This document shows, one piece after another, positions 1-10,048 of a stretch of DNA of 64,000 nucleotides. This stretch comes from Catenaria anguillulae PL171 (Eukaryota; Blastocladiomycota; Blastocladiomycetes; Blastocladiales; Catenariaceae): NCBI GenBank assembly GCA_002102555.1, contig MCFL01000023.1, positions 1 to 64,000 of the forward strand. The letters run 5' to 3'. The notes beneath the pieces are model-generated. The model searched no databases and was not told the origin of the DNA. It was given only the letters and a program-made list of their open reading frames with translations. A program made the translations under genes and the position numbers. Positions within the stretch are counted from its first letter, which is position 1. The number at the start of each line of letters is the position of its first letter.

Positions 1-496
1 CGTTGGCTGCCATGAACGACAACAGCCCAGAAAGGATGGTGGCGATACTCCTAGATGAGACACAAAGTGTAAGAACATGCGCAAATGAACACAGGAGAAT
101 CATGTGTCAACACTGACCAACCTATTGAATAAGACGCAGAAACAGGAAATGTGTCAGAACATCAAAGACAAAACACTGGGAAACGGCCGGACGGACCAGG
201 ATTCCACGTCTCTGGATGGTAGTCCGAGTACGAGAGGCAGATGCGCTCGCCAGGCTTGAATCGGCCCGATGGCGTGAGCATGCGAATTGAAGGCGGCTTG
301 TACGGATAATCGGCAGGAAACACCACCTTGACCCAGTAGGCGCCACGCTCGTAGGGCGTGTCTGGCGGGCCATTCATGAGAGCGTGCCATTCGAGAATGT
401 TGGACTCGAGGGGTTTGGCCGTGATGAGCGGTGGAGGCGAGCGACTCAGGTCCTTGTATTCCGTGGTGAGGCGCTTGAAGGCAGCTTGGGTGGCCA
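1..496 (-). CDS. Ubc6/UBE2J2-type E2 ubiquitin-conjugating enzyme, N-terminal part (runs off the window)
   Basis: UBC-fold E2 that would charge ubiquitin on a cysteine and pass it to ERAD ligases. Read exons are 496-197, 121-118 and 50-1 on the minus strand. Visible motifs are the DTPYERGAYWVKVVFPADYP core and RICLSYSDYHPETWNP, whose Cys is the expected catalytic residue, followed after splicing by GWSIATILSGLLSFM, a pattern typical of the UBE2J2/Ubc6 group. That group carries a C-terminal ER membrane anchor, which would lie beyond base 1. The ATG at 496 is chosen because the open frame upstream has no other ATG. Intron 1 (196-122) starts GTCCGT. Keeping the frame between the two introns needs an exon of only 4 nt (121-118). 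Divergent from the dehydratase gene at 874. Family sure; exact splicing less so. Confidence 0.85.
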
Positions 497-873
497 TTTT
501 CAATTTTCGGCGTAGTTAAAAAGTGGTTTCCAAATGGTTCCTGAGTGGATTGCAGACAGTCGCTGGTGTTGGTTACCGACCTTACATGGGATGCACTATG
601 TGAGTTTCGACACGTACGTATTCGATAGCTGTTGTTGCCACACATCAACATTGCACAGTTCAATTCAGCTCGAGCGTGGATCGATCGGTGCGCCAAGCAG
701 TTCTGGAACAGATCTAGAAGGCTTTGGAAGCTAAAACAACCAAAGTCAAGTCACCCACCTTCATTTCATTTCCACGATGTGCGCAATTCATCTGCCTGCC
801 AGCGACTAAATGAGCGTGGAGGCGCATATATGCTCGATGCAATTCATTCTTGAAAGCAGTAAACACTCCCAAC
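497..873. other. Divergent intergenic region, E2 (-) / dehydratase (+)
   Basis: About 380 bases between two divergently oriented starts, so it should carry both promoters. No convincing gene and no strong TATA box were seen. Confidence 0.6.
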
Positions 874-2303
874 ATGATGCTTCCCAACAGCCATCTCCCG
901 CACTCGTCGCGGCCCTCGCCACCCACTCTGGCCTCCGATCACCAGGGAAACGGCGGAAGCAAGGGCACAAGCACAAACGATTTCTACTCGGCCATTGTTG
1001 ACCGCGCACCATCATCATCCCCAACCGAACCATCGGCGGGACACTCGGCGTCAGGCGACTGGATCGACATTGACGCACAAATTGGTCACCGACTCGAGCC
1101 GCCACTGGCCTCCATTGCCAATGTGCTCATCACCGGCGGTGCCGGCTTCATTGCCTCATTTCTCGTCCGCAAACTCGTTCTGCTCTACCCGGAATGGCGC
1201 ATTGTCGTCGTCGACAAACTCGACTATTGCTCGTCTCTCAAATCGCTTTCCGATCTCCAATCCCGCCCAAATTTTGCCTTTGTCCAAGCCGACATTACCG
1301 ATGCTCTAGCAATGGAAGCCACCATTCAAAACCACCAAATTACAACTATTCTCAATCTCGCTGCGCAAACTCACGTCGACAACTCGTTCGGCAACTCGCT
1401 CGCATTCACGCAATCCAATGTCCTGGGCACCCACATCCTGCTCGAATCCGCGCGCAAATCCCGCCTGCACGGCCAGTCGGGCGTTACACGCTTCATTCAT
1501 GTGTCGACCGACGAAGTGTACGGCGACATTTCACACCACCTGCCCAACGCGGACGAAGAATCCATCCTTGCGCCCAACAACCCGTACTCGGCAACCAAAG
1601 CCGCAGCCGAGTGCCTCGTGCGCGCCTACCACCGCACCTACGGCTTGCCCGTCATCATCACTCGCTCAAACAACATTTACGGGCCCGGCCAGTATCCCGA
1701 AAAGATCATTCCCAAATTCATCTGCCTATTGCTCGAGGGCCGCAAATGCACAGTTCATGGGACGGGCAACAATGCCCGGCGGTACCTGTACGTGGCCGAT
1801 GTCGCACATGCACTCGATGTCGTGTTGCAGCGTGGGGCCATTGGCGAGATTTACAACATTGGGACCGATTTCGAGCTGTCGAATCGCGAGTTGGCAAAGG
1901 TGTTGGTGCGCGAGTTTTTCCCAGAGTGCAAGGATCCGCTGGGCGAGCATTGCGAGTGGGTTGCAGATCGCGCACTGAATGACAAGCGGTATGCGATTGA
2001 TTCGGCCAAGGTGAGGCGTTTGGGGTGGGAGCCCACGGTGTCGTTTGAGGATGGTGTTCGGCGCACAAGTACGTTTCCATTGTGTCAGGTCTGTCTAGAT
2101 CCCTTATTTAACCTCTTCCTTCATGCTATGCTGATCCTCCAGTCGAATGGTATCGCAAGCATCGCCATGAATGGTGGGACAATGATATCTCCATTGCACT
2201 CCAAGCTCATCCCGATTTGGAGGCGGTGGCCGTAAGCTCTCCACGGCGAGAGAGTAGTGCGGGATTCGCCATTCCCGCAACGCCTTCCAGACGATCCAGT
2301 TGA
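874..2303 (+). CDS. NDP-glucose 4,6-dehydratase (RmlB/RHM-like SDR enzyme)
   Basis: Extended short-chain dehydrogenase expected to convert UDP- (or dTDP-) glucose to the 4-keto-6-deoxy sugar, the first step toward rhamnose-type sugars. Exons 874-2068 and 2143-2303; donor GTACGT, intron 74 nt; 451 aa. Seen: NAD-binding GGAGFIAS near residue 90, the STDEVYGD segment carrying the catalytic Thr-Asp-Glu of this family, and the YSATK Tyr/Lys pair. The spliced C-terminus reads GVRRTIEWYRKHR, which matches the usual end of the family and supports the intron. An N-terminal Ser/Pro-rich extension of about 80 residues is unusual and probably disordered. A start at 877 is equally possible. Eukaryotic members usually use UDP-glucose; substrate is inferred from family, not shown. 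Confidence 0.92.
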
Positions 2304-2644
2304 CCTTCTTTTTTTCACCCCATTACTCACACAATCGCATGACACTTCCTCTCTGTTGTTTCCCGTTGCACAACGACTGGTAAATCTAGACAAATGCATA
2401 CACACAACTCTTTCCCTTTGCCTCTCGTGCAAACAACGAGGTCGTCGCAATGAATGAATCTCTACCTTTTCCTTCAGCTCTATGTTGGTGAATGCGGACG
2501 CAGTCACGAATGAAAACTGTGGGCGTTTACTACAGGCGCTGGTGAATGACAAGAAACGAGTAAATAGGAATGGGTCAAATGAAAATGGAGAAACAGTGAA
2601 TGAATATCAAGCATATGTACAACACAAAGCATGCACAACAACCG
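2304..2644. other. Convergent 3' intergenic region
   Basis: About 340 bases between the converging dehydratase and UBR-box genes. Searched on the minus strand for further UBR1-like exons; only low-complexity, non-coding-looking sequence was seen. Confidence 0.6.
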
Positions 2645-3523
2645 TCACCCGCCGCGAGAACTGGAGGCTCCATCACCGGCCACTTCCATGCCCAACGAAC
2701 TAAAACAACCCGGTTTCGTCACTTTGCCCGACGCCTGCATACCAAAATTACATGTGCCATGCAACGAGCAATGCAACTCGCGCTTCCACGCCTCCTCGTC
2801 GCCGCAATCGCAGCATCCGCCGCCGGCACTGCTGTGCACATAGACGTCGTGGCCCTCGTGCTCGAGCTTTTGCGCCTCATAGCACAAGGCACACAAGACA
2901 CAGGTCGAGTCCATTGCGCATGTTGCGCATCGGTACACAATGTCCGCCTTTTTGAAGACGCGGCCGCAGGGCCGTGGTGGGTGGCCGCGCGCAAGCGCAG
3001 TTAGGGTCGACGATGTACATGAAGTAGAGGAAGAAGCCGCCGACAGAGCAGCAAAGAGCGGTTCGAGGTACGGCGGCTTTGAGGCCGCTGCAGCGGCTGA
3101 AGAGGGAGAGAGGGGTGGCGCGTCTGGATGGGTCGAAGCGCCAAGCAATGTGGCGGCCGCAGCAACGTCGGCAGATGAGGCGTTGGGCATGGTGGACAAT
3201 ACCATGGCCGTCAAGTGCGCGCCGACAGTGGGTGAAAACAGTTTGGGAGTTTCGAGCGGGCAGATGCCTTCGGATTGGGCGGCAGTGGGAGCAGATGCTG
3301 GTGCAGTGCCGGTACCCGTCGACGTCGAGGCGAGGGCCAGGTCGGTCGTGGACGAAGTAGGGTCGAGAAGGGACCTGTCGCGAGCTGACCAGTGGCTACC
3401 GCTGGCTAGGAAAGCGTCGGGCTGGTCAAGCAGGGCACGGACGCGCGAATACATGTCAGCGTATGCAGAGCTACCTGCGGTAGAAGAGTCGATTGCCATG
3501 GGTTGCGTCATGTTTCCTTCCAT
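2645..3523 (-). CDS. Short UBR-box zinc-finger protein
   Basis: Contains a UBR box, the zinc-binding fold that recognises destabilising N-terminal residues (N-degrons) in UBR1-type E3 ligases. The box lies at the very C-terminus: CGRVFKKADIVYRCATC, then DSTCVLCALCY, a HEGHDVYVH segment, and GGGCCDCGDEEAWK ending in CSLH, so the Cys/His ligands of the family are present. The preceding ~190 residues are Ser/Thr/Ala/Pro-rich with no domain I recognise. UBR1/2 proteins are well over 1,500 residues; here a stop follows about 35 residues after the box and no downstream exon was found, so this is either a stand-alone UBR-box adaptor or a truncated gene. Another in-frame ATG exists at 3559. The RING, ClpS-like and autoinhibitory domains of UBR1 are absent. 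Confidence 0.8.
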   Translation of the reverse strand: MEGNMTQPMAIDSSTAGSSAYADMYSRVRALLDQPDAFLASGSHWSARDRSLLDPTSSTTDLALASTSTGTGTAPASAPTAAQSEGICPLETPKLFSPTVGAHLTAMVLSTMPNASSADVAAAATLLGASTHPDAPPLSPSSAAAAASKPPYLEPLFAALSAASSSTSCTSSTLTALARGHPPRPCGRVFKKADIVYRCATCAMDSTCVLCALCYEAQKLEHEGHDVYVHSSAGGGCCDCGDEEAWKRELHCSLHGTCNFGMQASGKVTKPGCFSSLGMEVAGDGASSSRGG

Positions 3524-3923
3524 ACATTGATGATTGAACGTGGGTACATGTGAACACATGCATGTACAAGTTGATCATGAAATGATGAATGGAAAGTTCG
3601 TTGACGCCGATCCAGCAACCGGACCACACTGCATCACGTGTTGCACGAATGCGTTGCGTTTTGATGAGGCAGACCACGCCACCCAACCCAACGCAAACAC
3701 TGCAAAGACGAAAGAACACGTGTGGCGAGTCTCGCGCAGAGTGACTTGGATTGGTGCACGCAACGTCTCTTCTCCCTTTGGCTTGAAGCGATTTCTGTCA
3801 AGTTTTCCACCCTTGTACGTTACATACGTCCATCCATTCGTTACCCGGCCGATCCACGACCCGTCGATGAAAGATTCTCTGACAAACCATCGTTTGCACA
3901 ACCACAGAATCATCTGATCCAAC
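3524..3923. other. Divergent intergenic region
   Basis: 400 bases between the UBR-box gene (-) and the small acidic protein gene (+); presumed shared promoter region. No gene seen. Confidence 0.55.
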
Positions 3924-4466
3924 ATGACTTTCGACGAAAAGACTCTCAAGAAGGTGATCAAGGAGGGCGGCAAGCGCGGTGTTGAGATTGATGGCGCTGC
4001 CACCATGGGCGGTCTCCAGTACTTCTGCACCAAGGTCGACGAGCCCAACGGCAACTGGGAGTTGCTCGTCAAGTGCGTCGAGGCCATGAACGCCGAGGTG
4101 GACGAGGCCGAGGAGGAGCGCAAGGGTGGATCGGGTGCCATTGGCAAGATGGTCTTCTCGTGCGACGAGCACGTGCTCGCCGTTGTTGCCTACGTGCCCG
4201 CCGACAAGACCAAGGAGTGCGATGCTGCTGACTGGCTCAAGGCTGTCCTCAACCAGTACGACGGCAAGTTCATCCAGGGCGATGCCGGTCTTGCCGTTGG
4301 CGAGATCCGTTCCAACCCGGACGCTGGCAAGTTCACGCTCAAGATCCGCGACGAGGCTCTCCCCAAGGCCATTGCCTACCTCCGCTCCAAGGGCTTGTTC
4401 CCCGAGGCCGATTCTGACTCGGACTCGGACTTTGTCATGGGTGACGACTACTTTGATGAGATGTAA
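3924..4466 (+). CDS. Small acidic protein of unknown function, probably abundant
   Basis: Intronless gene for a 180-residue soluble protein with no signal peptide or membrane segment. I do not recognise the family. The N-terminus (MTFDEKTLKKVIKEGGKRG) is basic and helical-looking, the middle alternates short hydrophobic strands, and the tail is strongly acidic (repeated Asp-Ser pairs, ending GDDYFDEM). Codon choice is much more biased than in the neighbours (almost only AAG, GAG, CTC, GCC/GCT, ATC/ATT), as expected for a highly expressed gene. The upstream sequence ATCCAACATG gives a clear start. Function not inferred. Confidence 0.8.
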   Translation: MTFDEKTLKKVIKEGGKRGVEIDGAATMGGLQYFCTKVDEPNGNWELLVKCVEAMNAEVDEAEEERKGGSGAIGKMVFSCDEHVLAVVAYVPADKTKECDAADWLKAVLNQYDGKFIQGDAGLAVGEIRSNPDAGKFTLKIRDEALPKAIAYLRSKGLFPEADSDSDSDFVMGDDYFDEM

Positions 4467-4978
4467 GGCGGGTTGCGATCGTTATTTCTCGCTTGTCTTC
4501 TCGACGCTTTGTTCCCATCGTTTGCGTGTGTTTCACTTTGTAAACTTGTGACATGAATGGGATGATGTTATGTATGTATAATACTCGTGTGTGTGTGTTT
4601 GCAGTGCGTCCGATCATTTTCACACGGTTCGGACCTGTGACACAGACACAAGGGCATTGTTTGAGCCAATGCAAACACAAGACGGATGTCTGAAATCCAA
4701 ACCAGACCTCACTCTTTGATTCTGATTCGATGCGCATGCACATTCGCTTCGCAATCAATGGGATGGATGCTTTTTGATACAGTATTGACAAGAAAAGTAT
4801 TGATACCTACCCTGCTGTCGCGCACTCGTACTCAAAGATCCGGCCCACTGTGATAAATCCCGACGCTTCGCCGTCCGCCGTCAGCCGCCCGCCAGCAGGC
4901 AGCCCGCCATATCATTCATGCTCACTCACTGTTTACGATTCGATTCATTGATCCTCGTGCTGCCCCAAGCTCAGTAAC
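4467..4978. other. Intergenic region upstream of ALG2
   Basis: About 510 bases; TG-rich 3' flank of the preceding gene, then C-rich sequence before ALG2. No gene seen. Confidence 0.5.
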
Positions 4979-6888
4979 ATGCCTGCGCCAGTCACGGTAC
5001 CATCCGCATCCGCATCCGCTTCAGCATCAGCATCAGCATCATCGGTCGATTCCCGCAGTGTGCCTGCACCCACGTCCATGTCCGTGCCCGGATCCTTTCC
5101 GCCATCGCTGTCGCGCAACACGTCGCTCGAGGCAGCAAACTTGACCATGGAGACCGGCGATGGCCAAGGTATTGACAAGCGCAAGTGGAACATTGCCTTT
5201 GTTCATCCTGACCTCGGCATCGGTGCGTTCCGTATCACTCCTCGTGCCATGCCCTGACAATGACTTGCTTCCGCCATCTTGACGTGTCTCTTGCGGATGA
5301 AACAGGCGGCGCAGAACGCCTGATTGTGGACGCCGCTCTTGGCCTCCAGTCCGCTGGCCACAAGGTCCACATTTACACATCCCACCACTCTCCCTCGCAT
5401 TGCTTCCCCGAAACGTTGCAGGGTACTGGGCCGCTCCACGTCACGGTCCGCGGCGACTTTTTCCCGCGTTCCGTCTTTGGCCGCTTCCACCTCATTTGGG
5501 CCCTTGTTCGCCACCTGTACCTGTGCTTTTCGCTAGTCATTGCCTCTCTGTTCCACAAGCACTCGCCAAACAACCCGAAACCCGACGTGTACATTGTCGA
5601 CCAAATCTCGGCAGGTATCCCGCTTTTGCACCTTACGGGTGCCCGCGTGCTCTTCTACTGCCACTTTCCTGACAAGCTGCTCGCCACACGCTCGCGTGCA
5701 TCCGCCCTCGGCCGCCTGTATCGCTTGCCACTCGACTGGGTCGAGGAATTCAGCACGTCCCGCGCTGACGAGCTGGTCGTCAACTCTCGCTTCACGCGTG
5801 CGGTCGTCAAGGCCGCATTCCCGTCGATCCGCGGCGTGCCTGCGGTCGTCTACCCTGGTGTGGTGCAGCCACCCGAACCCGAGGCGGTCCCGGCACTCAT
5901 TGTCGCGCAGGGCGTCGAGCATGTGTACGTGTCCATCAACCGCTTTGAGCGCAAAAAGAATCTTCCACTGGCAATTGCCGCCTTTGCACAAGCCAGCAAT
6001 GCCCCGCCCACTCTGCCGGCTGCACCCAAATCCATCCTCGTGCTCGCCGGCGGATTTGATCCACGCGTTCGCGAAAACGCCAAAGTCCTCGACTTGCTTC
6101 AAGCACAATGCTCCAAACTCGGTCTTGCATTCACAACCATCCACCTGACCAACCCGGCCACCCCGTGGACCGACCACCCGCTCGATCTGTCGGCCACCCC
6201 CAACACCTCCGTCTACTTTATCCCCTCGATTCCGGAGCCTTACAAGCACGCGTTGCTGCTATCGCCGCTGACCCGCGCGCTCGTCTACACGCCGTCCTAC
6301 GAGCACTTTGGCATCGTCCCCGTCGAGGCCATGTACGCCGGCGTGCCCGTGATTGCCGTGGGCAACGGCGGACCCGCAGAAAGCGTCGCGCATCTGCAGA
6401 CGGGCTACTTGTGCGGCGATGCATACCCGGCGTCACCCAATGCGGTTGCGTCGTCAAGGTCGGCGTCGCCTGCCGGGTCGCGCTCGGCATCGCCGCAAAT
6501 GGCCAGAAAGGCATCGCCACTAAGAGGCGCGTATGGCGGGTGGACGGACGCAGATGTGGATTTGAATGCGTTCATGACCACCATTGCGTTGCACTCCAAG
6601 GACTCGGGCGCGGGCGCCGGCGTGGGTGGCGAGCAGCAAGATGTGCTTGTGGATCAGTTTGCCCGTGGGATGCAGTGGGCCGGCGGGTTGGCGGCCAGGG
6701 ATCGCAAACGTGTGGCAGAGAATGCGAAGGAGCAGGCACGGAGCAAGTTTTCAAGCGAGGCGTTTACCCGGGGTATGGAAGAGGCGCTGCTGGCTTGCTT
6801 GGCGGATTACCGTGGTCGGGTTGATGCAGCAAGGGGCAGGAACCCGAGTCCAGTCAAGGTTGAAGGAAAGAGTAAGAAGGTGGAATGA
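4979..6888 (+). CDS. ALG2: ALG2-type GDP-Man:Man1-2GlcNAc2-PP-dolichol mannosyltransferase
   Basis: Glycosyltransferase family 4 enzyme that adds the alpha-1,3 and alpha-1,6 mannoses to the dolichol-linked N-glycan precursor on the cytosolic ER face. Exons 4979-5222 and 5306-6888; donor GTGCGT, intron 83 nt; 608 aa. Splicing restores HPDLGIGGAERLIVDAA, the diagnostic ALG2 N-terminal motif. Also seen: FYCHFPD, VNSRFT, VVYPGV, INRFERKKN, and the nucleotide-sugar site YEHFGIVPVEAMYAGVPVIA with both glutamates. Longer than usual ALG2 (about 420-510 aa) because of a ~75-residue Ser/Ala-rich leader and a Ser-rich insertion near 6430-6520. A further in-frame read-through ORF before the acceptor (5260-5305) is intronic and not coding. 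Confidence 0.95.
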
Positions 6889-7076
6889 ACGTTGGCATTG
6901 GCGGAACGGGAATGTTGGCTTCTCTTGTTTTCTTCCTTATTGGCACTTCCATGATTCGACCCAATAGTATATCCTTTCTCTACTTTCTCCTCTTCGTTTC
7001 CCGTTTTTCAATTGAGTTATCCCCAGAATGAATACAGCCAAGAACTAACCACAACCTCATCGCACATTCTGCGACG

Positions 7077-9016
7077 CTACACATTGACCCTCAACGTATC
7101 CAGCCTCAAACTGGGAAACACCAACACGCCCTCGCCCAGCCTTCCCTTGAACGACACGCCACGATTGTTGCGATTCGGCGGCGGCGCGTATGCATTTGGT
7201 GCCGGCCCCTGATCCGTTCCAACCGGGCCGCCAGTCACAAGCTGAGCCCGTGTACGCAGCGAAAACGAGGGTGCTGAGCGGTACTTGACGCGGGATGACT
7301 TTGCCGTGTTGTAATCTGCGGGACCGGGCGTAGACTTGCTTTTAGGAATGGGCGGAATCGGGTCTGTGGCCGAAGGCTTGAGCGAGGCGCGCAGTTGGCG
7401 CTGGGCTGCCGCAGCCGCGAGTTTGCGGTGATGAAGGACCTTGACCAGGTCGTCGACGGTCGGGGTTTGGCCTACAGTGTAGTCGGCGGGTCCCGGGAGG
7501 GGATCTAATTTGCCATTTCGGGCAGATTCGTCGTTGTCACTTTGTCAGAAACGAAAAGCCCCGCATGCGGGGCAAACAGTCGCGTTACTACATACCAATC
7601 CGCTCGTGCCTCCTGCCCTTGAGGGCAACCCTGGGGCCCTCATTTCTCTCCATTGTCCCCAACATGGGCGCATACGCGGGCCCCGGCGACGCATCCACGG
7701 CCGGCCCAGGCACCTTGGACCGCATCCCCAGCGAATAGCTCGGGCTCTTGCTCAGCATGACATTGGCCTTGGGCGAATAACTCGCGGGGCCCGGCGGCTG
7801 ATGCGGCACCTTGCCATCCCAAAACGCCGGGTCGTCCTCGGCATCATACTCGCCGCGTGAAACCATGGAAAACTGTGGGCCTGACGGGAGCGACGACGGA
7901 ATCAGATAATTGGCGGGCCCGGGCGTCTTGAGCGACTTGAACTCGCGTTGGCGGCCCTTGAGGCTTGCGGCAACGTGGCTGACTTCGGGTTTCGGGTTGT
8001 ACGCGTTGCAGCCGGGCGGCGATTCTTTGGAAAAGAAGAGCGGCGGGCCAGTCTTGTGGCGCATGGTGAAGGACGGGGCCGCACGGCGCACCAGGAGCGG
8101 CTCGGGGCTGTATTCGCAGGGGCCCGGGAGCGGGTCATCTGTCGACAGCAAGTGACGTGTCTGAGCATAAGTTGCGGTATTGTCAAGTCGATTGAGAATG
8201 AAAGTGCCCTACCAATGACAATGACCTTGTTGGCAACGCTCCATTTGGGAACGCCATCGCCGAGGTAGGATGGTGAGTTGTACGCATTCGGTGCTGGCGT
8301 TTCGGGGACTGTTCATGGCCGGGCAGACGAAGAGTAAGGAACCCCGCATACATCATGTATCGATGAAGGCAAAGGCGAGATGCAGACGTACTTTGCGTTG
8401 GATGCCGACCCGCGATCGAGTATCCCATGAACTCGGATCGATGCGACAGGGAATCGTAATCGACGCGGTATGCCAACGGCGACGGAGTTTGATCCGCTGC
8501 ACTGCCGAGACTTGCGAGCCGCCCTGTCAGCAGTGCATGGAAATCACTTCAGCGCACCAGAGCTCATTTTGCAGACGAGTGAAAGGGTCGCATACGCTTC
8601 ATCGCACAGCATTCCCTCGCAATCCGCTCATGAATCTCTTGGGCAACCTTTTCCGCACGCTCGCTCATTTCTCGCTCAACGTTTGGGTCGTTGGTCGACT
8701 CGTCGCTCTGGGAAGGCGCGTCTGCAGCTGGCAGTGGTGGAAGGCCCGCAAGCGACACGTGCTTCGCAACAGGTGGACCAGGTTCCCCACGGGCCGTCTC
8801 GCTGGTTTCGGCAGCAGATACATTATGACGAGATTGTCCAACGGTATGGGTTGATGCGCTGGTCAGGTCTGCTTTGCTAGCTCCCGAAATCGGCGCCTGT
8901 TGTGCTGCAGTTGAGTTGGAACGCGGAACATTATTATCTTGATGCTCGACGAAAGTCGTGGGGTCTGGAGCTGCTTCAGCCGATTGGATTGGCGGTGCTT
9001 GGGATTCTTCACTCAT
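7077..9016 (-). CDS. Sperm-tail PG-rich repeat (ODF3/SHIPPO-like) flagellar protein
   Basis: Predicted axoneme/ciliary structural protein. Five exons: 9016-8596, 8523-8392, 8308-8213, 8138-7596, 7504-7077; introns 72, 83, 74 and 91 nt, all phase 1; 539 aa. The C-terminal ~380 residues hold about nine STPGR-type motifs (PGPCEY, PGPANY, PGPASY, PGPAVD, two PGPADY, two PAPNAY and GCNAYNP), each followed by basic/aromatic segments, as in ODF3 and its relatives. The second and third exons carry the typical N-terminal theme (GYSIAGRHPTQ, then ETPAPNAY). The first exon encodes ~140 residues of Ser/Pro-rich sequence ending in a charged helix; joining it is supported only by open frame and good splice signals, so the start could also lie in exon 2. 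Its presence indicates a zoosporic organism. Confidence 0.85.
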
Positions 9017-9329
9017 GGCTAGGATTGCTACTGGTTCTTGCAAGCGTAAAGGGCTTTTCCCATTCACCTTGTCAATGATGCTGGATTATCATCTGTCAGG
9101 CGTCAGATCGAGACTCACGTCCGTCGCTGTCCGCACCAAGTGTGCAAACATCCAACGTGCGCGATGAAGCGCTCAGAAACAGGCGCAAAGAGTCTGACAG
9201 ATCCGAAAAAAAACTCACAGCAATGCAACAAACAACGAAGGGTGCGAAATAAATGCGAATGGGAGAGACAAAAATGGAACATGGTTCTAAAGGTACAACA
9301 AGAAATCAAACACCACAAACGTGTTTATA
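9017..9329. other. Upstream region of the PG-rich repeat gene
   Basis: About 310 bases with A-rich runs. No gene seen; presumed promoter for the minus-strand gene. Confidence 0.45.
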
Positions 9330-9790
9330 TGACAGGAAGAACAAAACTCTGCACCAGCGTCACGGCATGGTAGTGATCGGTCATCCCACACCTTGCCCAG
9401 CCCACCGATCCCGTCAGCGAGCTGAAACCAACAGCATGCGGGCGGATCGTCAACCAAGACAATGCGCCGCGCGTCCGTGCAGACGCGCGACAAGTCCTTG
9501 AGCCACTTGGTGCTCAAGCAGGGCATGAGCTCACCGGCAGCGTGCGTGCACGAACTCCGGTACAACGCAGCCGAAATACATTGCCGCCGGGGTCGAGGCG
9601 GGCCAACACGCGGCTGAGGCTCGCAAACGCCGTGTCGCTTGCCGTAAACACGACGACCGTGTACATGGTCGACATGGTCAGGTGGCCGGCCGAATTGATG
9701 CGCGGAAGCTCAACCTTAAATGACGAGCCCGAGTAGTGGAGAGTGGCTTGACCATTGTCTGATCCTGGCTGCTGGTCACTGCGCAAGGTC
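9330..9790 (-). pseudogene. Decayed FCP1/SCP-type (HAD) phosphatase relic
   Basis: Minus-strand translation shows, in successive different frames, recognisable pieces of the NIF/FCP1 homology domain: a degraded version of the DxDxT region (read as DQTMV), then MYTVVVFTASDTAF, LARLDPGGNVFRLR, YRSSCTHAAGEL, KWLKDLSRV, and ARRIVLVDDPPACCW. The frame changes near 9665-9690 and again near 9565-9570 (between FRLR and YRSSC), and perhaps near 9400. No ATG-led open frame spans it. The first catalytic Asp appears lost. An intact relative lies at 13620-14863, but the two are similar only at family level, so this is an older copy or a separate family member, not a fresh duplicate. Confidence 0.7.
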
Positions 9791-10048
9791 TGTACACTCA
9801 CTGGCAGGCTGGTAGTGGTCGCTCAAGAAAGAATGGATCGTCAATGACGTCGCGGTCCGCCGATCCGACTCGGCCACCTGCCGTGCCCATGCCACGAGTG
9901 CCCATGCCATGTTGCCCAACCAACGTAAAGTGACTGGGAAATGACAGCATGGAATGGAATGAATCTGAAAGAGCCCAATGAACGAATGAACGATTGATCC
10001 ATGGTATTCTTCACATGACCCAATAACCCAATCCATCATTTCCCCAAG

